From contig DHHF01000001.1 of NCBI GenBank assembly GCA_002403155.1, positions 1 through 64,000 of the forward strand: a stretch of 64,000 bases of DNA, read 5' to 3'. A model generated the notes under the pieces. The model did no database searches. It saw only the letters and a list, made by a program, of their open reading frames with translations, and was not told the origin of the DNA. Below are positions 37,776 to 47,607 of this stretch, in pieces. A program made the translations under genes and the position numbers. Source of the stretch: Sulfurovum sp. UBA4779. GTDB taxonomy: Bacteria > Campylobacterota > Campylobacteria > Campylobacterales > Sulfurovaceae. The first letter of the stretch is position 1. The number at the start of each line of letters is the position of its first letter.

Positions 37776-39302
37776 ATGGCAAAACGAACCGCAATTATCG
37801 ATATCGGTTCAAACTCGGCAAGGCTTGTTATTTTTGAAAAAACCAGCCGGTACGGTTTTTGTATCATTTGCGAACAAAAATCAAAAGTACGCATAGGCGA
37901 AGGCGCCTATGAAAAAGAAGGCATTCTTCAACCTATAGGCCTCAAAAGGGCTTATCTGGCTTTAAAATCTTTCCTCAACACTATCAAAAAACACGAAGCT
38001 AAAAAAATACTTTGTATCGCTACGTCTGCTATCAGAGACGCTCCCAACGGAAATCTGTTTATCTCCTGGATAAAAAGAGAGCTAGGCCTTTCCATAAAAA
38101 TCATAGACGGAAAAAAAGAAGCGCTGTATGGCGCTATCGCAGCAAGCAATCTGCTTCCGATTGATGAGGGGATCACTATAGATATCGGAGGCGGTTCTTC
38201 TGATATGGCCTTGATGCACAAAGGAAACATCATTGATACCTACTCATTAAACTTAGGTACGGTAAGACTCAAAGAGCTTTTTTTTGACAAATCGATGCCC
38301 ATAGAATCCATCAATGAAAAAGCAAAAATATATATACGCCAAGAACTGCAAAAACTGCCTGAACACTTTAAGCATACTTTGGCCATAGGCATAGGAGGAA
38401 CCGCCAGAGCGTTAAGCAAAGCCATCATAAAAGAATCCTTGCATCCATTAGAGAAAATCCATGCGTTCACCTATAGCAGCAGGGATTGGCGTACCTATCT
38501 TGAAGCTATCCCTCTTAGCAGTGCCAAAAACCTTAAACGTTTTAAACTTGATAAAAACAGATATGATACTATCAGAGAAGGTACGCTTATTTTCAACGAG
38601 ATCCTTCGTGTAATCGGGGCAGATTTTATAATCTCCAGCGGCGTAGGAGTCAGAGAAGGTATTTTTTTAGAGCAGCTGCTAAAGGGAAGCTCTTTTAGAT
38701 TTCCAACTACGCTCAATCCAAGCATTATCTCTATTTTGGATAGGTTTCGGCCTTTCCTGCCCACAGAGAAGACAAAGAGAAATAAACTCAACCTCGGATC
38801 AAAGCTTTATCATACACTCAAAATCCACTTTACACAAAATGATGACTTTCATCGCGAACTACTTTATGCGCTGGAGCTTTCAGACATCGGGAATGCACTT
38901 ACCGTCTATAAGTCGCATCAGCATGCTTTTTATATCGCCATGCAAGAGCTCAATTATGGATTTACGCACGGGCAGATTGTGCTGATTGCTTCGCTTTTGC
39001 GTATGCATGGAAAAGAATTGCTGCTCAAATCCCTTTACCAAGAATACAAAATATTGCTTCCCTCAAAAGAGGTTTTGCTTTGGCTCAGTTTCATTTATAC
39101 GCTCACCGTATTTGTACATGAAGCCTCCAACGGTGCAGCCATAGAATTTCATTATGCTTCCAAAATATTGACAATCACCTCGGATAAACCGCTTTATCTT
39201 GCCAAAGAAAAAATAAAAACACTCCAAAAACCGATACCGTTTGCCATCATTATCAAAGACGAAGACCACATACCCAAAAATAGAGCACTCAATATTGTTT
39301 AA
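37776..39302 (+). CDS. Ppx/GppA exopolyphosphatase/pppGpp phosphohydrolase
   Basis: This 508-residue ASKHA-fold enzyme has the phosphate-1 motif IIDIGSNSARLVIF at the N-terminus, IDGKKEALYGAIAA near 110, the phosphate-2 motif ITIDIGGGSSDMALM near 132 and AIGIGGTARALSK near 205. The C-terminal part (from about 320) resembles the HD-like domain of larger Ppx proteins. It hydrolyses polyphosphate or pppGpp; family members in this phylum can do both. It is co-directional with the ferredoxin. Confidence 0.92.
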   Translation: MAKRTAIIDIGSNSARLVIFEKTSRYGFCIICEQKSKVRIGEGAYEKEGILQPIGLKRAYLALKSFLNTIKKHEAKKILCIATSAIRDAPNGNLFISWIKRELGLSIKIIDGKKEALYGAIAASNLLPIDEGITIDIGGGSSDMALMHKGNIIDTYSLNLGTVRLKELFFDKSMPIESINEKAKIYIRQELQKLPEHFKHTLAIGIGGTARALSKAIIKESLHPLEKIHAFTYSSRDWRTYLEAIPLSSAKNLKRFKLDKNRYDTIREGTLIFNEILRVIGADFIISSGVGVREGIFLEQLLKGSSFRFPTTLNPSIISILDRFRPFLPTEKTKRNKLNLGSKLYHTLKIHFTQNDDFHRELLYALELSDIGNALTVYKSHQHAFYIAMQELNYGFTHGQIVLIASLLRMHGKELLLKSLYQEYKILLPSKEVLLWLSFIYTLTVFVHEASNGAAIEFHYASKILTITSDKPLYLAKEKIKTLQKPIPFAIIIKDEDHIPKNRALNIV

Positions 39303-39471
39303 CCTTATTATTTGATTTGATACGGCAGGGGACAACCAGAGAAATTTGTGCCTTTTGGAAGAGCGAAACTGTTTTTTTGCAGGAATTTTATAAAATTTTT
39401 ACAGATCGCATTTTTGCACTCTGCTCTTTTGCCTCAGGAGGGTTGCTCCTCAAGCAAAGATTCTTTAAGCG

Positions 39472-41772
39472 TTAAAATCTTGACCCCATAGAGAATTCAA
39501 AACTGGCCGTATCATCTCCCGGCTCTTCATCTATCGGTTTTGCAAACACGAGGTTGATCGGGCCGAACATCGATTGCCATTCGATCATTGCACCGGTTGA
39601 ACTGCGTTTGATCTCATCAAAACTATCCTCACCGATCATCCCATAATCATAGAAGAATGCCAAACGCATCTTGGCAGCTTCAGAAAGCGGAATGCTTGCC
39701 TCTATAGAAGAGGAGGCGCTGTATTTCCCTCCGCTGCGTCTAGAATACGGATCGCTTGGGTCATATAGCGGCGAAATCGAATACGGGCTGTATCCCCTTA
39801 CGCTTCCCAAGCCCCCCAGGAAAAGTTTTTCAGCCGTAGGAATTTTTTCATTATCGGCTACACCGCTAATTGTACTCATTCTTCCTTTAAACCGCAAGAT
39901 CATATCGTAATCGATCCAATCCTCCAAACCATAGTAAAGCCCTACCTTGCCGCTTGTTTTGACAAAGTTTCCATATCCGCCGGGATATTTAGTAAGATTC
40001 ACGTCATCTCCGCTTACATTTGCCAGCTCTGTGGTGACCGAAGCGATCATCCCTTCTCTTGGAGTATAAAAATCATCGGTATTGTCATACGAAAGGCTAA
40101 AAAATACCGAACCTTTTTTGTATTTGTCATCATAGAGCTCTTTATAAACATCATCTAGATAAGAATAAAGCGAATCGTTATTGTCGGCAAATTCAGATTG
40201 GTTATCGACATACCCTACCCCTACAGAGCCGTGGAAATTTCTGAGAAACTGTCGTCCAAGCATCAAAGTCCCGCCGATTTGATCCTGCGTAAAATCGATA
40301 TACTCGTAATCTTTCTTATACAGATTCAGCCCCAGGCTGTATTGGCTGTCCCACACTTTGGGGTTGGTAAAAGAGAGGTTGTAGCTGGTGGAAATTTCTG
40401 AAATTTCAAATCCTGCGCTTGCATCGATCCCCGACCCGAAAATATTTCTATCCGATACGCTTGCATTAAACATCAACCCTTCATAGCTTCCGTATCCCCC
40501 GCCGGCAGAGATACTGCCCGTAGGTGCTTCTTTGACTTTAACCAAAAGATTGATCTTCTCCTCTGAAACTCTTTGGCTTTCGATATCCACCGATTCGAAA
40601 AAGCCTGTTCTTCCCAAGGCGTTCTTAGAATCTTTTAAATCGACGGCATTATAAAGATCTCCCGGAGCAAGATAGATATATCTTCGAATGACCCTGTCTT
40701 TTGTTGTGTCATTTCCTGAAATCAACACATCGTTGATGGTCACTTTTTCGCCCGGCTGTATCACATACTGAAGATTGATCGTTTTTTCTTCGGCATCTTT
40801 GTTCATTTGCGGAGAAACTTTTGCATAGGCATATCCGAGATTTCCCACCTCTTCTTCAAGATATTTTACATCTTTTCTCATTCGGTCTATATTGAAAATT
40901 TTGCCTTCTTTGAGCGTAAGGTCACCCAACAGTTCTTCGTTTTCAAGCCCTTCCACCTCTTGCGCGATACTGACTTTTCCTACCCTGTATTGTGCGCCTT
41001 CGGCAACCTTGTAATCCACTTTTGCCGCGTAAGAGCCAAAATCCACGCGCATCAACGGTTTGCTGACATAGGCATCCAGATATCCGTGCTTCATATACAC
41101 ATCTTTAACCCTGTAAGCATCGTACTCTAGCTGATCGACTTTTGCCACACCGTCGTTTCTCCACGGCATCCATCCCAGAAAATCCTCTTCTTTGTTAGCA
41201 AGAGGCAGCTCCAAATCGCTTTGGCCTATCTCTGAAGCCCCTACGAAATTCATTTTTTTGATTTTTATTTTTTCGCCTTTGTTGACATCAAAGGTAACCG
41301 ATACACTGCTTTCTCCCACGGGAGCAGTCGTTACTTCCACGACGGTATCGTAGTAGCCTTCGCTTTCCAGCTTTGAAATAATCTCTTGTTTTGCTTTTTT
41401 TATACGCGATTCATCATACAAATCGCCCTTTTTAAGCCCCATGCTCTTTGAGAGAGTATCCGTATCATCACCGCTCCCGTATCCTTTGATCTCAAGATTG
41501 GCAATCGCTAGTTTTTCTTTAAAATGGTACACCAACACGCCGCCGTTTTGATCTACCCATACATCTTTAAAATACCCTTGCGAAAAAAAGTTTTTAATCG
41601 ATTCATTAATCTTTACTGCGCTCATTTCATCGCCGACGTGAATATCTGCAATTTCCATCGCAACACTCGGGGAAAGATGAGAAAGACCTTCAAATTTAAT
41701 TTGTGTTACTTTCTGTGCTAAGAGTAATGATCCCATCAATATCCACGAAAAAACAATTTTTTTCATCTTCAT
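39472..41772 (-). CDS. bamA: Outer-membrane protein assembly factor BamA
   Basis: BamA inserts beta-barrel proteins into the outer membrane. The protein of about 766 residues has a Sec signal peptide, five POTRA domains (about 20-420) and a 16-stranded C-terminal barrel (Omp85) with GGLGSVRGYSPYSISP near 655, carrying the conserved (V/I)RG(F/Y) loop-6 motif, and a terminal Phe (FEFSMGSRF). Of the clustered ATG codons, 41772 sits 6 nt after AAAGG and is preferred; 41766 is possible. It is divergent from tyrA. Confidence 0.97.
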   Translation of the reverse strand: MKMKKIVFSWILMGSLLLAQKVTQIKFEGLSHLSPSVAMEIADIHVGDEMSAVKINESIKNFFSQGYFKDVWVDQNGGVLVYHFKEKLAIANLEIKGYGSGDDTDTLSKSMGLKKGDLYDESRIKKAKQEIISKLESEGYYDTVVEVTTAPVGESSVSVTFDVNKGEKIKIKKMNFVGASEIGQSDLELPLANKEEDFLGWMPWRNDGVAKVDQLEYDAYRVKDVYMKHGYLDAYVSKPLMRVDFGSYAAKVDYKVAEGAQYRVGKVSIAQEVEGLENEELLGDLTLKEGKIFNIDRMRKDVKYLEEEVGNLGYAYAKVSPQMNKDAEEKTINLQYVIQPGEKVTINDVLISGNDTTKDRVIRRYIYLAPGDLYNAVDLKDSKNALGRTGFFESVDIESQRVSEEKINLLVKVKEAPTGSISAGGGYGSYEGLMFNASVSDRNIFGSGIDASAGFEISEISTSYNLSFTNPKVWDSQYSLGLNLYKKDYEYIDFTQDQIGGTLMLGRQFLRNFHGSVGVGYVDNQSEFADNNDSLYSYLDDVYKELYDDKYKKGSVFFSLSYDNTDDFYTPREGMIASVTTELANVSGDDVNLTKYPGGYGNFVKTSGKVGLYYGLEDWIDYDMILRFKGRMSTISGVADNEKIPTAEKLFLGGLGSVRGYSPYSISPLYDPSDPYSRRSGGKYSASSSIEASIPLSEAAKMRLAFFYDYGMIGEDSFDEIKRSSTGAMIEWQSMFGPINLVFAKPIDEEPGDDTASFEFSMGSRF

Positions 41773-41844
41773 TGCCAACCTTTAGTAATGTGTGTATTTT
41801 TGGTAATAGTTTATCTTTTTTTCAATAAGAGGTTCATAAAATAA

Positions 41845-41853
41845 TGCTATAAT
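41845..41853 (+). promoter_or_regulatory. Extended -10 promoter of tyrA
   Basis: TGCTATAAT lies 24 nt before the ATG with an AAAGGAG ribosome site between. It is the same extended -10 sequence as the hisH promoter. Confidence 0.6.
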
Positions 41854-41877
41854 TTCTCTCAGACCAAAAGGAGCTAC

Positions 41878-42720
41878 ATGAAAGAAGGAACTATCGGTAT
41901 CGTCGGCCTTGGATTGATGGGAGGTTCACTGGGTATTGCACTCAAAAAAATATCGCCCGATTTGAAAATTGTGGGACTTGACCACAATGCCGACCATGCC
42001 GCCCAAGCGCTAGAACTCCATCTTATTGATACCGTAGCAAACACCATCGATGCAATCACTGCTTGCGACGTTGTCTTTTTGACAATTCCGGTAGATAGTA
42101 TTATTGCCGTAGCACAGCAGATCAAAAACCTTGATGAATATTGCACGGTAATCGATTTGGGAAGCACCAAAGAAAAAATCTCACATGCCATTCCTTCGCA
42201 TTTGCGCAAAAATTTTATCACAGCCCACCCGATGACGGGAACAGAAAAATTCGGGCCAGCCGCGGCAACAGAAGGCCTCTATACCGACAAAGTGGTTGTT
42301 CTGTGCGATATGGAAATGAGCGGTGTGCATCAGCAAGAGGTCGCTAAAAGGATTTTTACGCAAATAGGCATGAAACTTGTTTTTATGGGCTCCAAAGAGC
42401 ATGACAGGCATGCAGCATTCATTTCTCATATGCCGCATGCTTTAAGTTTTTCTTTGGCCAACAGCGTCATGCAGCAAGAAGACAGAAACAACATCATTGC
42501 ACTTGCCGGAGGGGGCTTTAGAGACATGAGCCGTATCGCTAAATCTTCCCCGTCAATGTGGGAAGATATCTTTAGACAAAACAAAATCAATGTGCTCCAA
42601 GCCATAAAAGCATTTGAAACAGAGCTTGACAAATGCCGCACTATGGTTGAAAAAGAAGACTGGAAGGCACTCAATTCATGGATGCATGAAGCCAATAAGC
42701 TTCACCATATTTTAAGCTAA
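41878..42720 (+). CDS. tyrA: Prephenate dehydrogenase TyrA
   Basis: This 280-residue enzyme makes 4-hydroxyphenylpyruvate for tyrosine synthesis. It has the NAD-binding loop GIVGLGLMGGSLGIAL at the N-terminus, IDLGSTKEKI near 100, the active-site AHPMTGTEKFGP near 118 and HDRHAAFISHMPHALSF near 178. No chorismate mutase or ACT domain is fused. AAAGGAG precedes the ATG. It ends convergent with batD, 15 nt apart. Confidence 0.95.
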   Translation: MKEGTIGIVGLGLMGGSLGIALKKISPDLKIVGLDHNADHAAQALELHLIDTVANTIDAITACDVVFLTIPVDSIIAVAQQIKNLDEYCTVIDLGSTKEKISHAIPSHLRKNFITAHPMTGTEKFGPAAATEGLYTDKVVVLCDMEMSGVHQQEVAKRIFTQIGMKLVFMGSKEHDRHAAFISHMPHALSFSLANSVMQQEDRNNIIALAGGGFRDMSRIAKSSPSMWEDIFRQNKINVLQAIKAFETELDKCRTMVEKEDWKALNSWMHEANKLHHILS

Positions 42721-42735
42721 CGCCTACAAATCTCT

Positions 42736-44223
42736 CTACCCAAACTGCTCCAGCAGCCTTTTGAGTGCTTTTTGATCGATTTGGATGGTTTTGTCCCCGC
42801 TGCTTTTTGCATAGAGCTTGCGGACCATCTCTTCTACTTCGGCGGATTTAGCGGTATGAGGATAAAGTATTTTTAGTGCTTCAGCATTTTTAAGTATGTT
42901 TTTTCTCCTATCCCCTTTCCATGCCGGAACCCCTCTTAAAAACAGGTACATCACTATCAATCCGCCCATAAAAGAGCCCGCCGGCATCCACCAAAACGCT
43001 GCTATCTCACTTTGTGCTTTGCTTTTATCCTCAAGCGCCTCTTTTTTATTTTCGCTCTCTTTCTTCTCTACGGCTGCCTTTTTTTCGATTGGCCCCGGCG
43101 GGATGCCTTTGACTTTGATCTCATAAGCAGGTATCTGCAGTATTTCTGAACGTTTTGCCTTTGGATTATACATAGAAAATTCTCTAGACGGTATCGTAAA
43201 ATTGTGGTCCCCTATGAAAGCAAAACTCTTCGTATAAACACTTTTTATGCTGCCGTCTATGATATCGGTCTGCACCTTGGCATCATCGCTATAGACGGTA
43301 ACGCCGTCAATATCATAAGCAGGCAGCTCAAATGTTTCAAGATTTCCCTCTCCTTGTATTGTTACGATCAAATTGACGGGCTTGTTCGCTTGTGCCTCAT
43401 GCGTATCGATGCTGCTTTGCAACGTAAATGTTCCTACCAGATCGCTTAAGGGTACTGCGGAGACTACCTTAACGGCGGCCGTGTTTGAAACAGCCTGCGT
43501 CCATTTGGCAGGAGCAAACATTCCAAACGGATCTCTCATGCTGCCGTCTTGTTCGGGAATATTTACCTGCGCCGGTCCTATGGTGTAATTGCCCTCTTGC
43601 CGTGGAGTGAGTATATAACGGAGTTCTTGGATGTTTTGGCTGCCTTTTCTGTACACTTTAGGCTCTTGAACCTCGTGAACAAAAAAACCGTCAAATGACG
43701 GTTTTTCATATCTTGGATTCTCAGCCAGCCTCAATCCGTCTTCATATGAAAAATAAACCGTCACTACAAAAGATTCGCCTACAACTACTTCATTTTTTTC
43801 AACAGCCATTTGAAGCGAAAATTTTGTATTTTCTTGCATTGCGGGGGCCTCGGATTGAACAACCGTAATCTTGATCGGTTTTGTCTGATACGTTTTTCCG
43901 TCAATGAGGACATCATAAGAAGGAACGGTCAGATTGTGTTCGGGGACAAATTGCAGCAGCAAGGTAGTTTTGTTTTGCCGGCTGCTTTTCCCGTTGATCG
44001 ATGTAAAAGAAATGCTGCTCGACTTAGCTTGGCCTAAAACCGGCGCAGACTCTACCTCTTCAATCTCAGGAAATACTACATCATCACCTACGGCATCTAT
44101 TTGCAGCTGCACGGGATTACCTGCGACTACCTGACGCGATGAAACCGTTGCTTCAACGCTTTGGCTCCATGCTGCATGGAGCATCGCAATAAAAATGATG
44201 ATGATTTTACCAAGGATTTGCAT
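42736..44223 (-). CDS. batD: BatD-like oxygen-tolerance/aerotolerance protein
   Basis: This 495-residue exported protein has a signal peptide (to about residue 20), a series of beta-sandwich segments with FVPEHNLTVPSYDV and GDHNFTIPSREFSMYNP, a Lys/Glu-rich linker near 385-405, one membrane span near 410-430 (FWWMPAGSFMGGLIVMYLFL) and a short cytoplasmic tail. This matches BatD of the Bacteroides aerotolerance type. It overlaps the TPR gene by 17 nt and is the last gene of the MoxR-Bat operon. Confidence 0.85.
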   Translation of the reverse strand: MQILGKIIIIFIAMLHAAWSQSVEATVSSRQVVAGNPVQLQIDAVGDDVVFPEIEEVESAPVLGQAKSSSISFTSINGKSSRQNKTTLLLQFVPEHNLTVPSYDVLIDGKTYQTKPIKITVVQSEAPAMQENTKFSLQMAVEKNEVVVGESFVVTVYFSYEDGLRLAENPRYEKPSFDGFFVHEVQEPKVYRKGSQNIQELRYILTPRQEGNYTIGPAQVNIPEQDGSMRDPFGMFAPAKWTQAVSNTAAVKVVSAVPLSDLVGTFTLQSSIDTHEAQANKPVNLIVTIQGEGNLETFELPAYDIDGVTVYSDDAKVQTDIIDGSIKSVYTKSFAFIGDHNFTIPSREFSMYNPKAKRSEILQIPAYEIKVKGIPPGPIEKKAAVEKKESENKKEALEDKSKAQSEIAAFWWMPAGSFMGGLIVMYLFLRGVPAWKGDRRKNILKNAEALKILYPHTAKSAEVEEMVRKLYAKSSGDKTIQIDQKALKRLLEQFG

Positions 44224-45142
44224 CTTCTCTCCTTTGTGTCTTTTGTGTCTCCATCGGATACATCAAGGCAGGCATCTTTTGAGCTCCTGTTTTTTTAAGC
44301 AGTCGTTTTAATGCCTCATTTTTGAGCTTCTCTTCCGTGCTCAGAGCCGATGAGGCGGGCATTGAAGCCGGATTGGCATCTTGGGGCTTATTTTCTTCTT
44401 CTGTTTGGTTTGCCCCAACAGCATCTTTATCATTTTGTGTTTCTTTTTTTTGCTTTGTATCTTTGGCTTGCTGATCTTCTTGTTTCTCTTGCTGTTGATT
44501 TATCTCTTGCATCTTTTGTTTTTTCTCGTCTTGGTTTGGCTGCTGAGAATTGTCTTGTTTGTCGTGTCCTGAACTTTGGGGCTGATTGTCTTCTTTATCC
44601 TGTTGGTCTGATTGATTTTTTTCTTTATTTTGCTGCTTTTTGCTTTGGCCATTCTGTTTTTGTTGGCTTTTTTCTTCTTTTTCTTTTTGATTCTCTTGTT
44701 TATCGTTTTGCTGTTGGCTGTTTTTTTCTTCTTGCTGTTTCATTTTTTCTTTTGCCAGTTCCAGATTAAAACGTGTTGCTTCGTCTTCTTTGATTTTTAA
44801 AGCGTCTTCGTAGGTATCTATGGCTTTTTTCAGTTCATTTTTTTGAAAATAGCTGTTAGCAATATTGTGAAGCCTTGCTGATTCATCTACGCCTTGCGCT
44901 TGCTCATACGCTTTAATGGCTTCATCATACCGTTTGGCCTTGTAATAGGCATTGCCGATATTATATGATTTCTCAGGCGATTTGGCCTCCAAGCTCTTCA
45001 GCAAGGCTGCGCTTGCAGTGTACTCTTTTGCCTCATAAGCCTCTTTGGCATCCCGAATCGTCTTAAAGTCTGTCAAACCTGCATTCAAAACTATAGAAAA
45101 CCCCATGCTTAAAATAGAAAATACTTTGATTGATTTTTTCAT
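44207..45142 (-). CDS. batC: BatC-like TPR protein with Gln/Lys-rich low-complexity region
   Basis: The 311-residue protein has a signal peptide (to about 22), TPR repeats between about 25 and 130 (KSYNIGNAYYKAKRYDEAIK, LHNIANSYFQKNELKKAIDT), then about 115 residues made almost only of Gln, Lys, Glu, Asn, Asp and Ser, and a C-terminal helix ending DANPW. TPR proteins with such ends accompany VWA proteins in Bat operons and probably bind them in the periplasm. It overlaps batB by 4 nt. Confidence 0.85.
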   Translation of the reverse strand: MKKSIKVFSILSMGFSIVLNAGLTDFKTIRDAKEAYEAKEYTASAALLKSLEAKSPEKSYNIGNAYYKAKRYDEAIKAYEQAQGVDESARLHNIANSYFQKNELKKAIDTYEDALKIKEDEATRFNLELAKEKMKQQEEKNSQQQNDKQENQKEKEEKSQQKQNGQSKKQQNKEKNQSDQQDKEDNQPQSSGHDKQDNSQQPNQDEKKQKMQEINQQQEKQEDQQAKDTKQKKETQNDKDAVGANQTEEENKPQDANPASMPASSALSTEEKLKNEALKRLLKKTGAQKMPALMYPMETQKTQRREDANPW

Positions 45143-46146
45143 TTTTTGCCTCCATAGCCGGCTGTATGCCGCTTGCCGTTTGCTGTTTTTTTCGGCAAGG
45201 AACTGAGTGCAATCAGCAATATCAATAAACCGATCCCCAAAGGATAGTAAAACAGCTCCTGGCGTTCTTTGATTTTTACTTCGCCTTGTTGTTTGTTTTT
45301 ATATTTATCTCGCATCATTGAAAGCAGTTTTTCTATATCTTCTTTCGAATTATCGGCTATGACTCCAGTGCCCCCGTTTTTTTTGGAAACTTCCAAAAGC
45401 ATATCATTTCTTTGGGTGATGACAATGGAGCCGTCCTGCTGTGTAAAAGGTTTGCCTCTTTCATCGATCACCGGCGCTCCTTTAGCCGTACCGACAAGCA
45501 CCGTATACAAAGCGATATCGTTTGCAGCAAGAATATCGGCGAAATCCCCAAGCGCCTCTTCATCTCCGCCATCGGTAAATACCGCCAGAATTTTATAGGG
45601 CTTGTCTTTTAGCAGCCGTGCAGAGAGCATCGCTAGGCTTTCAAAATCCGTTGAGCCCATATTGATATAGTTTTCATCGACCCTTTTTATGATCTCTTTG
45701 AGCGTCTCTTTATCGGAAGTAAAAGGCGCCACCACAAAAGAAGCGTGCGCAAAAGCCATCATGCCGACCTCATCGCTTGGCATCGCATTCAAAAAAGTTT
45801 CTATTTTTTTCTTGGCAAATTCCAAACGGTTCGGATACTGATCCGTGCTTCGCATGGAAGCTGAGATGTCAAGCCCCACAAGTACATTCAGCCCCTCTAC
45901 CGATACGATCTTTTCTCCTTTTTCTATCACGGGCCTTGCGATGGCTACGATCATAAAAAACAAAGAAACAAATAACAGCATATGGCGTACACCAAGAGAA
46001 AGGGTTCCTTTTGCGGCATTGAGCCTCTCAAGCACCTTCTCGTCAAAAATACGAGAAAGCCTTCCTTTGTTGGTCGAGACCAATAGGGCAAAAAAAACAA
46101 ACGGCACTATCAGCGCTAAAAAGAGATAAGGATAGACAAAGCTCAT
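45139..46146 (-). CDS. batB: BatB-like VWA-domain membrane protein
   Basis: The 335-residue protein has two membrane spans before (about 5-25 and 58-75) and one after (about 305-325) a von Willebrand A domain. The MIDAS motif is complete: VGLDISASMRSTD (DxSxS), a Thr at TSDKETL and VFTDGGDEE. It is oriented so the VWA domain is in the periplasm. It starts directly after batA. Bat proteins are linked to stress resistance; the mechanism is unknown. Confidence 0.88.
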   Translation of the reverse strand: MSFVYPYLFLALIVPFVFFALLVSTNKGRLSRIFDEKVLERLNAAKGTLSLGVRHMLLFVSLFFMIVAIARPVIEKGEKIVSVEGLNVLVGLDISASMRSTDQYPNRLEFAKKKIETFLNAMPSDEVGMMAFAHASFVVAPFTSDKETLKEIIKRVDENYINMGSTDFESLAMLSARLLKDKPYKILAVFTDGGDEEALGDFADILAANDIALYTVLVGTAKGAPVIDERGKPFTQQDGSIVITQRNDMLLEVSKKNGGTGVIADNSKEDIEKLLSMMRDKYKNKQQGEVKIKERQELFYYPLGIGLLILLIALSSLPKKTANGKRHTAGYGGKK

Positions 46147-47064
46147 TTATGCCCCCTTGCTGCTTCTAAAATAGACAAAAAGCAGCAAACTCATAATTGC
46201 TAAAAAAAGAGGGTAAACATAAAGATAGGTATGCTCTGCTATTTTTCTATCTTCCATTTCGGTTACCTCAAGCTTGTCTATCGCTTCGTAGATTTTCAAA
46301 AGAGCAGCCGCATCGTTCGCCCCGTAAGCCTGGCCTCCCCCTGTATCTGCCAACGCTTTCAAGTAGTGTGCGTCATACTCTCCGGCATTACCCATCCCTA
46401 TGGTATACAGCTTGATATTTTGCTCTTTGATCATTTTTAAAAGCTCATCAAAAGAGACCTTGCTCATATTCTCTATACCGTCGGTGAGCAAAATGGCTAT
46501 TTTGGATTTGGCTTTGCTTTGAGAAAGCATCCCGTATGCTTGCACAAGCGCATCGTTGATGGCCGTACGTCTGCCTGCCATGCCGAGCTGCTGCATTTGA
46601 ATGATATTTTGTAAAAAATCCTTTTCAAAGGTTAAAGGAGAAGAGATAAATGCAATATCTGCAAAGGTGATCATCCCTATACGGTCACTTGTCCGTTTGT
46701 CTGCAAAAGAACCGATGACTTCTTTGGCTACATTAAATTTATTTTTCCAGGGATCATTGGCATCAAAGCCTCCTTGGCGCATCGAATCGCTCGCATCTAA
46801 AATCAACACGATATCCCGCCCCTCTTTTTTGCTGCTTGTATAGTTTTTGGTCAATACCGGCGAAGCAAAAGCAACAACGGCAGACACAATACCTATCCAT
46901 TTGAGCCACTCAAGCAAAGTGCCGGAAGAAGCATTTTGCGCAATCAACCGTTTTACATGAGGAAAAAAAATGGCTCTCGATCTTTGCCTGCACCATTTGT
47001 CACACACGGCAAAAAGTATAATCGCCAAGAGAAAAAGCGGATATTCGAAACTAAATTGACTCAT
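46147..47064 (-). CDS. batA: BatA-like VWA-domain membrane protein
   Basis: The 305-residue protein has an N-terminal span, a second near 55-75 (WIGIVSAVVAFASPVL), a VWA domain with intact MIDAS residues LILDASDSMRQGG and LLTDGIENM, and a C-terminal anchor (FLAIMSLLLFVYF). It is the paralogous partner of batB. It overlaps the upstream small membrane protein by 14 nt. Confidence 0.88.
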   Translation of the reverse strand: MSQFSFEYPLFLLAIILFAVCDKWCRQRSRAIFFPHVKRLIAQNASSGTLLEWLKWIGIVSAVVAFASPVLTKNYTSSKKEGRDIVLILDASDSMRQGGFDANDPWKNKFNVAKEVIGSFADKRTSDRIGMITFADIAFISSPLTFEKDFLQNIIQMQQLGMAGRRTAINDALVQAYGMLSQSKAKSKIAILLTDGIENMSKVSFDELLKMIKEQNIKLYTIGMGNAGEYDAHYLKALADTGGGQAYGANDAAALLKIYEAIDKLEVTEMEDRKIAEHTYLYVYPLFLAIMSLLLFVYFRSSKGA

Positions 47065-47605
47065 TGGCTACCTGTACAAAAAGATTAAACTGGCTGTACG
47101 TCTCTTCATCCAGCGGTCCTACCTTTTTTTTGTATTTGTACTTTTCCAGCATCGCTTCAAGCTGAGAAAACAGCTCCTGCCTGCGTGCATCGGTTGCCAA
47201 CAGTCTTGCATAATGCGTCGCTTCATAGGCTGATTGTTTGGTGTCTTTCCAGTCAATAGCCTTAAGACGGGCAAGATAGATTCTAGCCAAATTTGTCTTG
47301 CGCTGCTCCCATAGTTTCTTTGCGGCAAAAAAAAGAATGCCAAACAGCAGCAACATTCCAAAACTCACAAACCCCCAATAAAAATAATAAGAGTCGTCCG
47401 GTATCTTTAAAAGCGGTTTGATATCCCGAAGCTGTGCCGTTAAATTCTGTTCTTCTGCCTGCACTGCACTCATCCAAACAATGAAGAGCAAAGAGTAACG
47501 GGTAAAGAACTTTAGATTGTACCGCGTTGCAGTGCTTCTGTCCAACAAAAGCTTTTCAAAGAAAAGCTTACCGACATTCCTAATCCCTAATTTCTCATTC
47601 CCCAT
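47051..47605 (-). CDS. Bat-operon membrane protein (DUF4381-like) with repeat-encoded N-terminus
   Basis: The 184-residue protein has a signal-like stretch FFTRYSLLFIVWMSAVQA (about 34-51), a periplasmic segment LTAQLRDIKPLLKIPDD, one span near 70-90 (YWGFVSFGMLLLFGILFF) and a basic cytoplasmic tail, as in the DUF4381-type protein between DUF58 and BatA. The first ~30 codons are unusual: they coincide with a purine tract and a perfect 9-bp hairpin of the junction repeat. The start (ATG, 2 nt after the DUF58 stop) has only a weak ribosome site; no better internal start is visible. Confidence 0.75.
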   Translation of the reverse strand: MGNEKLGIRNVGKLFFEKLLLDRSTATRYNLKFFTRYSLLFIVWMSAVQAEEQNLTAQLRDIKPLLKIPDDSYYFYWGFVSFGMLLLFGILFFAAKKLWEQRKTNLARIYLARLKAIDWKDTKQSAYEATHYARLLATDARRQELFSQLEAMLEKYKYKKKVGPLDEETYSQFNLFVQVANESI

Positions 47606-47607
47606 TC
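47479..47607 (-). repeat. Junction element (copy 3) overlapping the start of the gene after DUF58
   Basis: Leftward: a purine tract of GGGAATGAGAA type (47607-47575), a perfect 9-bp hairpin AAGCTTTTC-TTT-GAAAAGCTT (47569-47549), then a pyrimidine tract with TTACTCTTTGCTCTTC (within 47509-47479). It has the same three-part order as the leuS-lptE copy. Both tracts lie inside the coding frame. Confidence 0.65.

Noticed and set aside
39303..39471. Gene or RNA between ppx/gppA and bamA
   Set aside because: Only weak AT-rich palindromes and a 5-bp AGGAG/CTCCT stem; consistent with a convergent terminator region.
44350..44800. Long plus-strand ORFs opposite batC rich in Leu and Phe
   Set aside because: They are the antisense of the Gln/Lys/Glu-rich tract, have no ribosome sites and resemble no protein.
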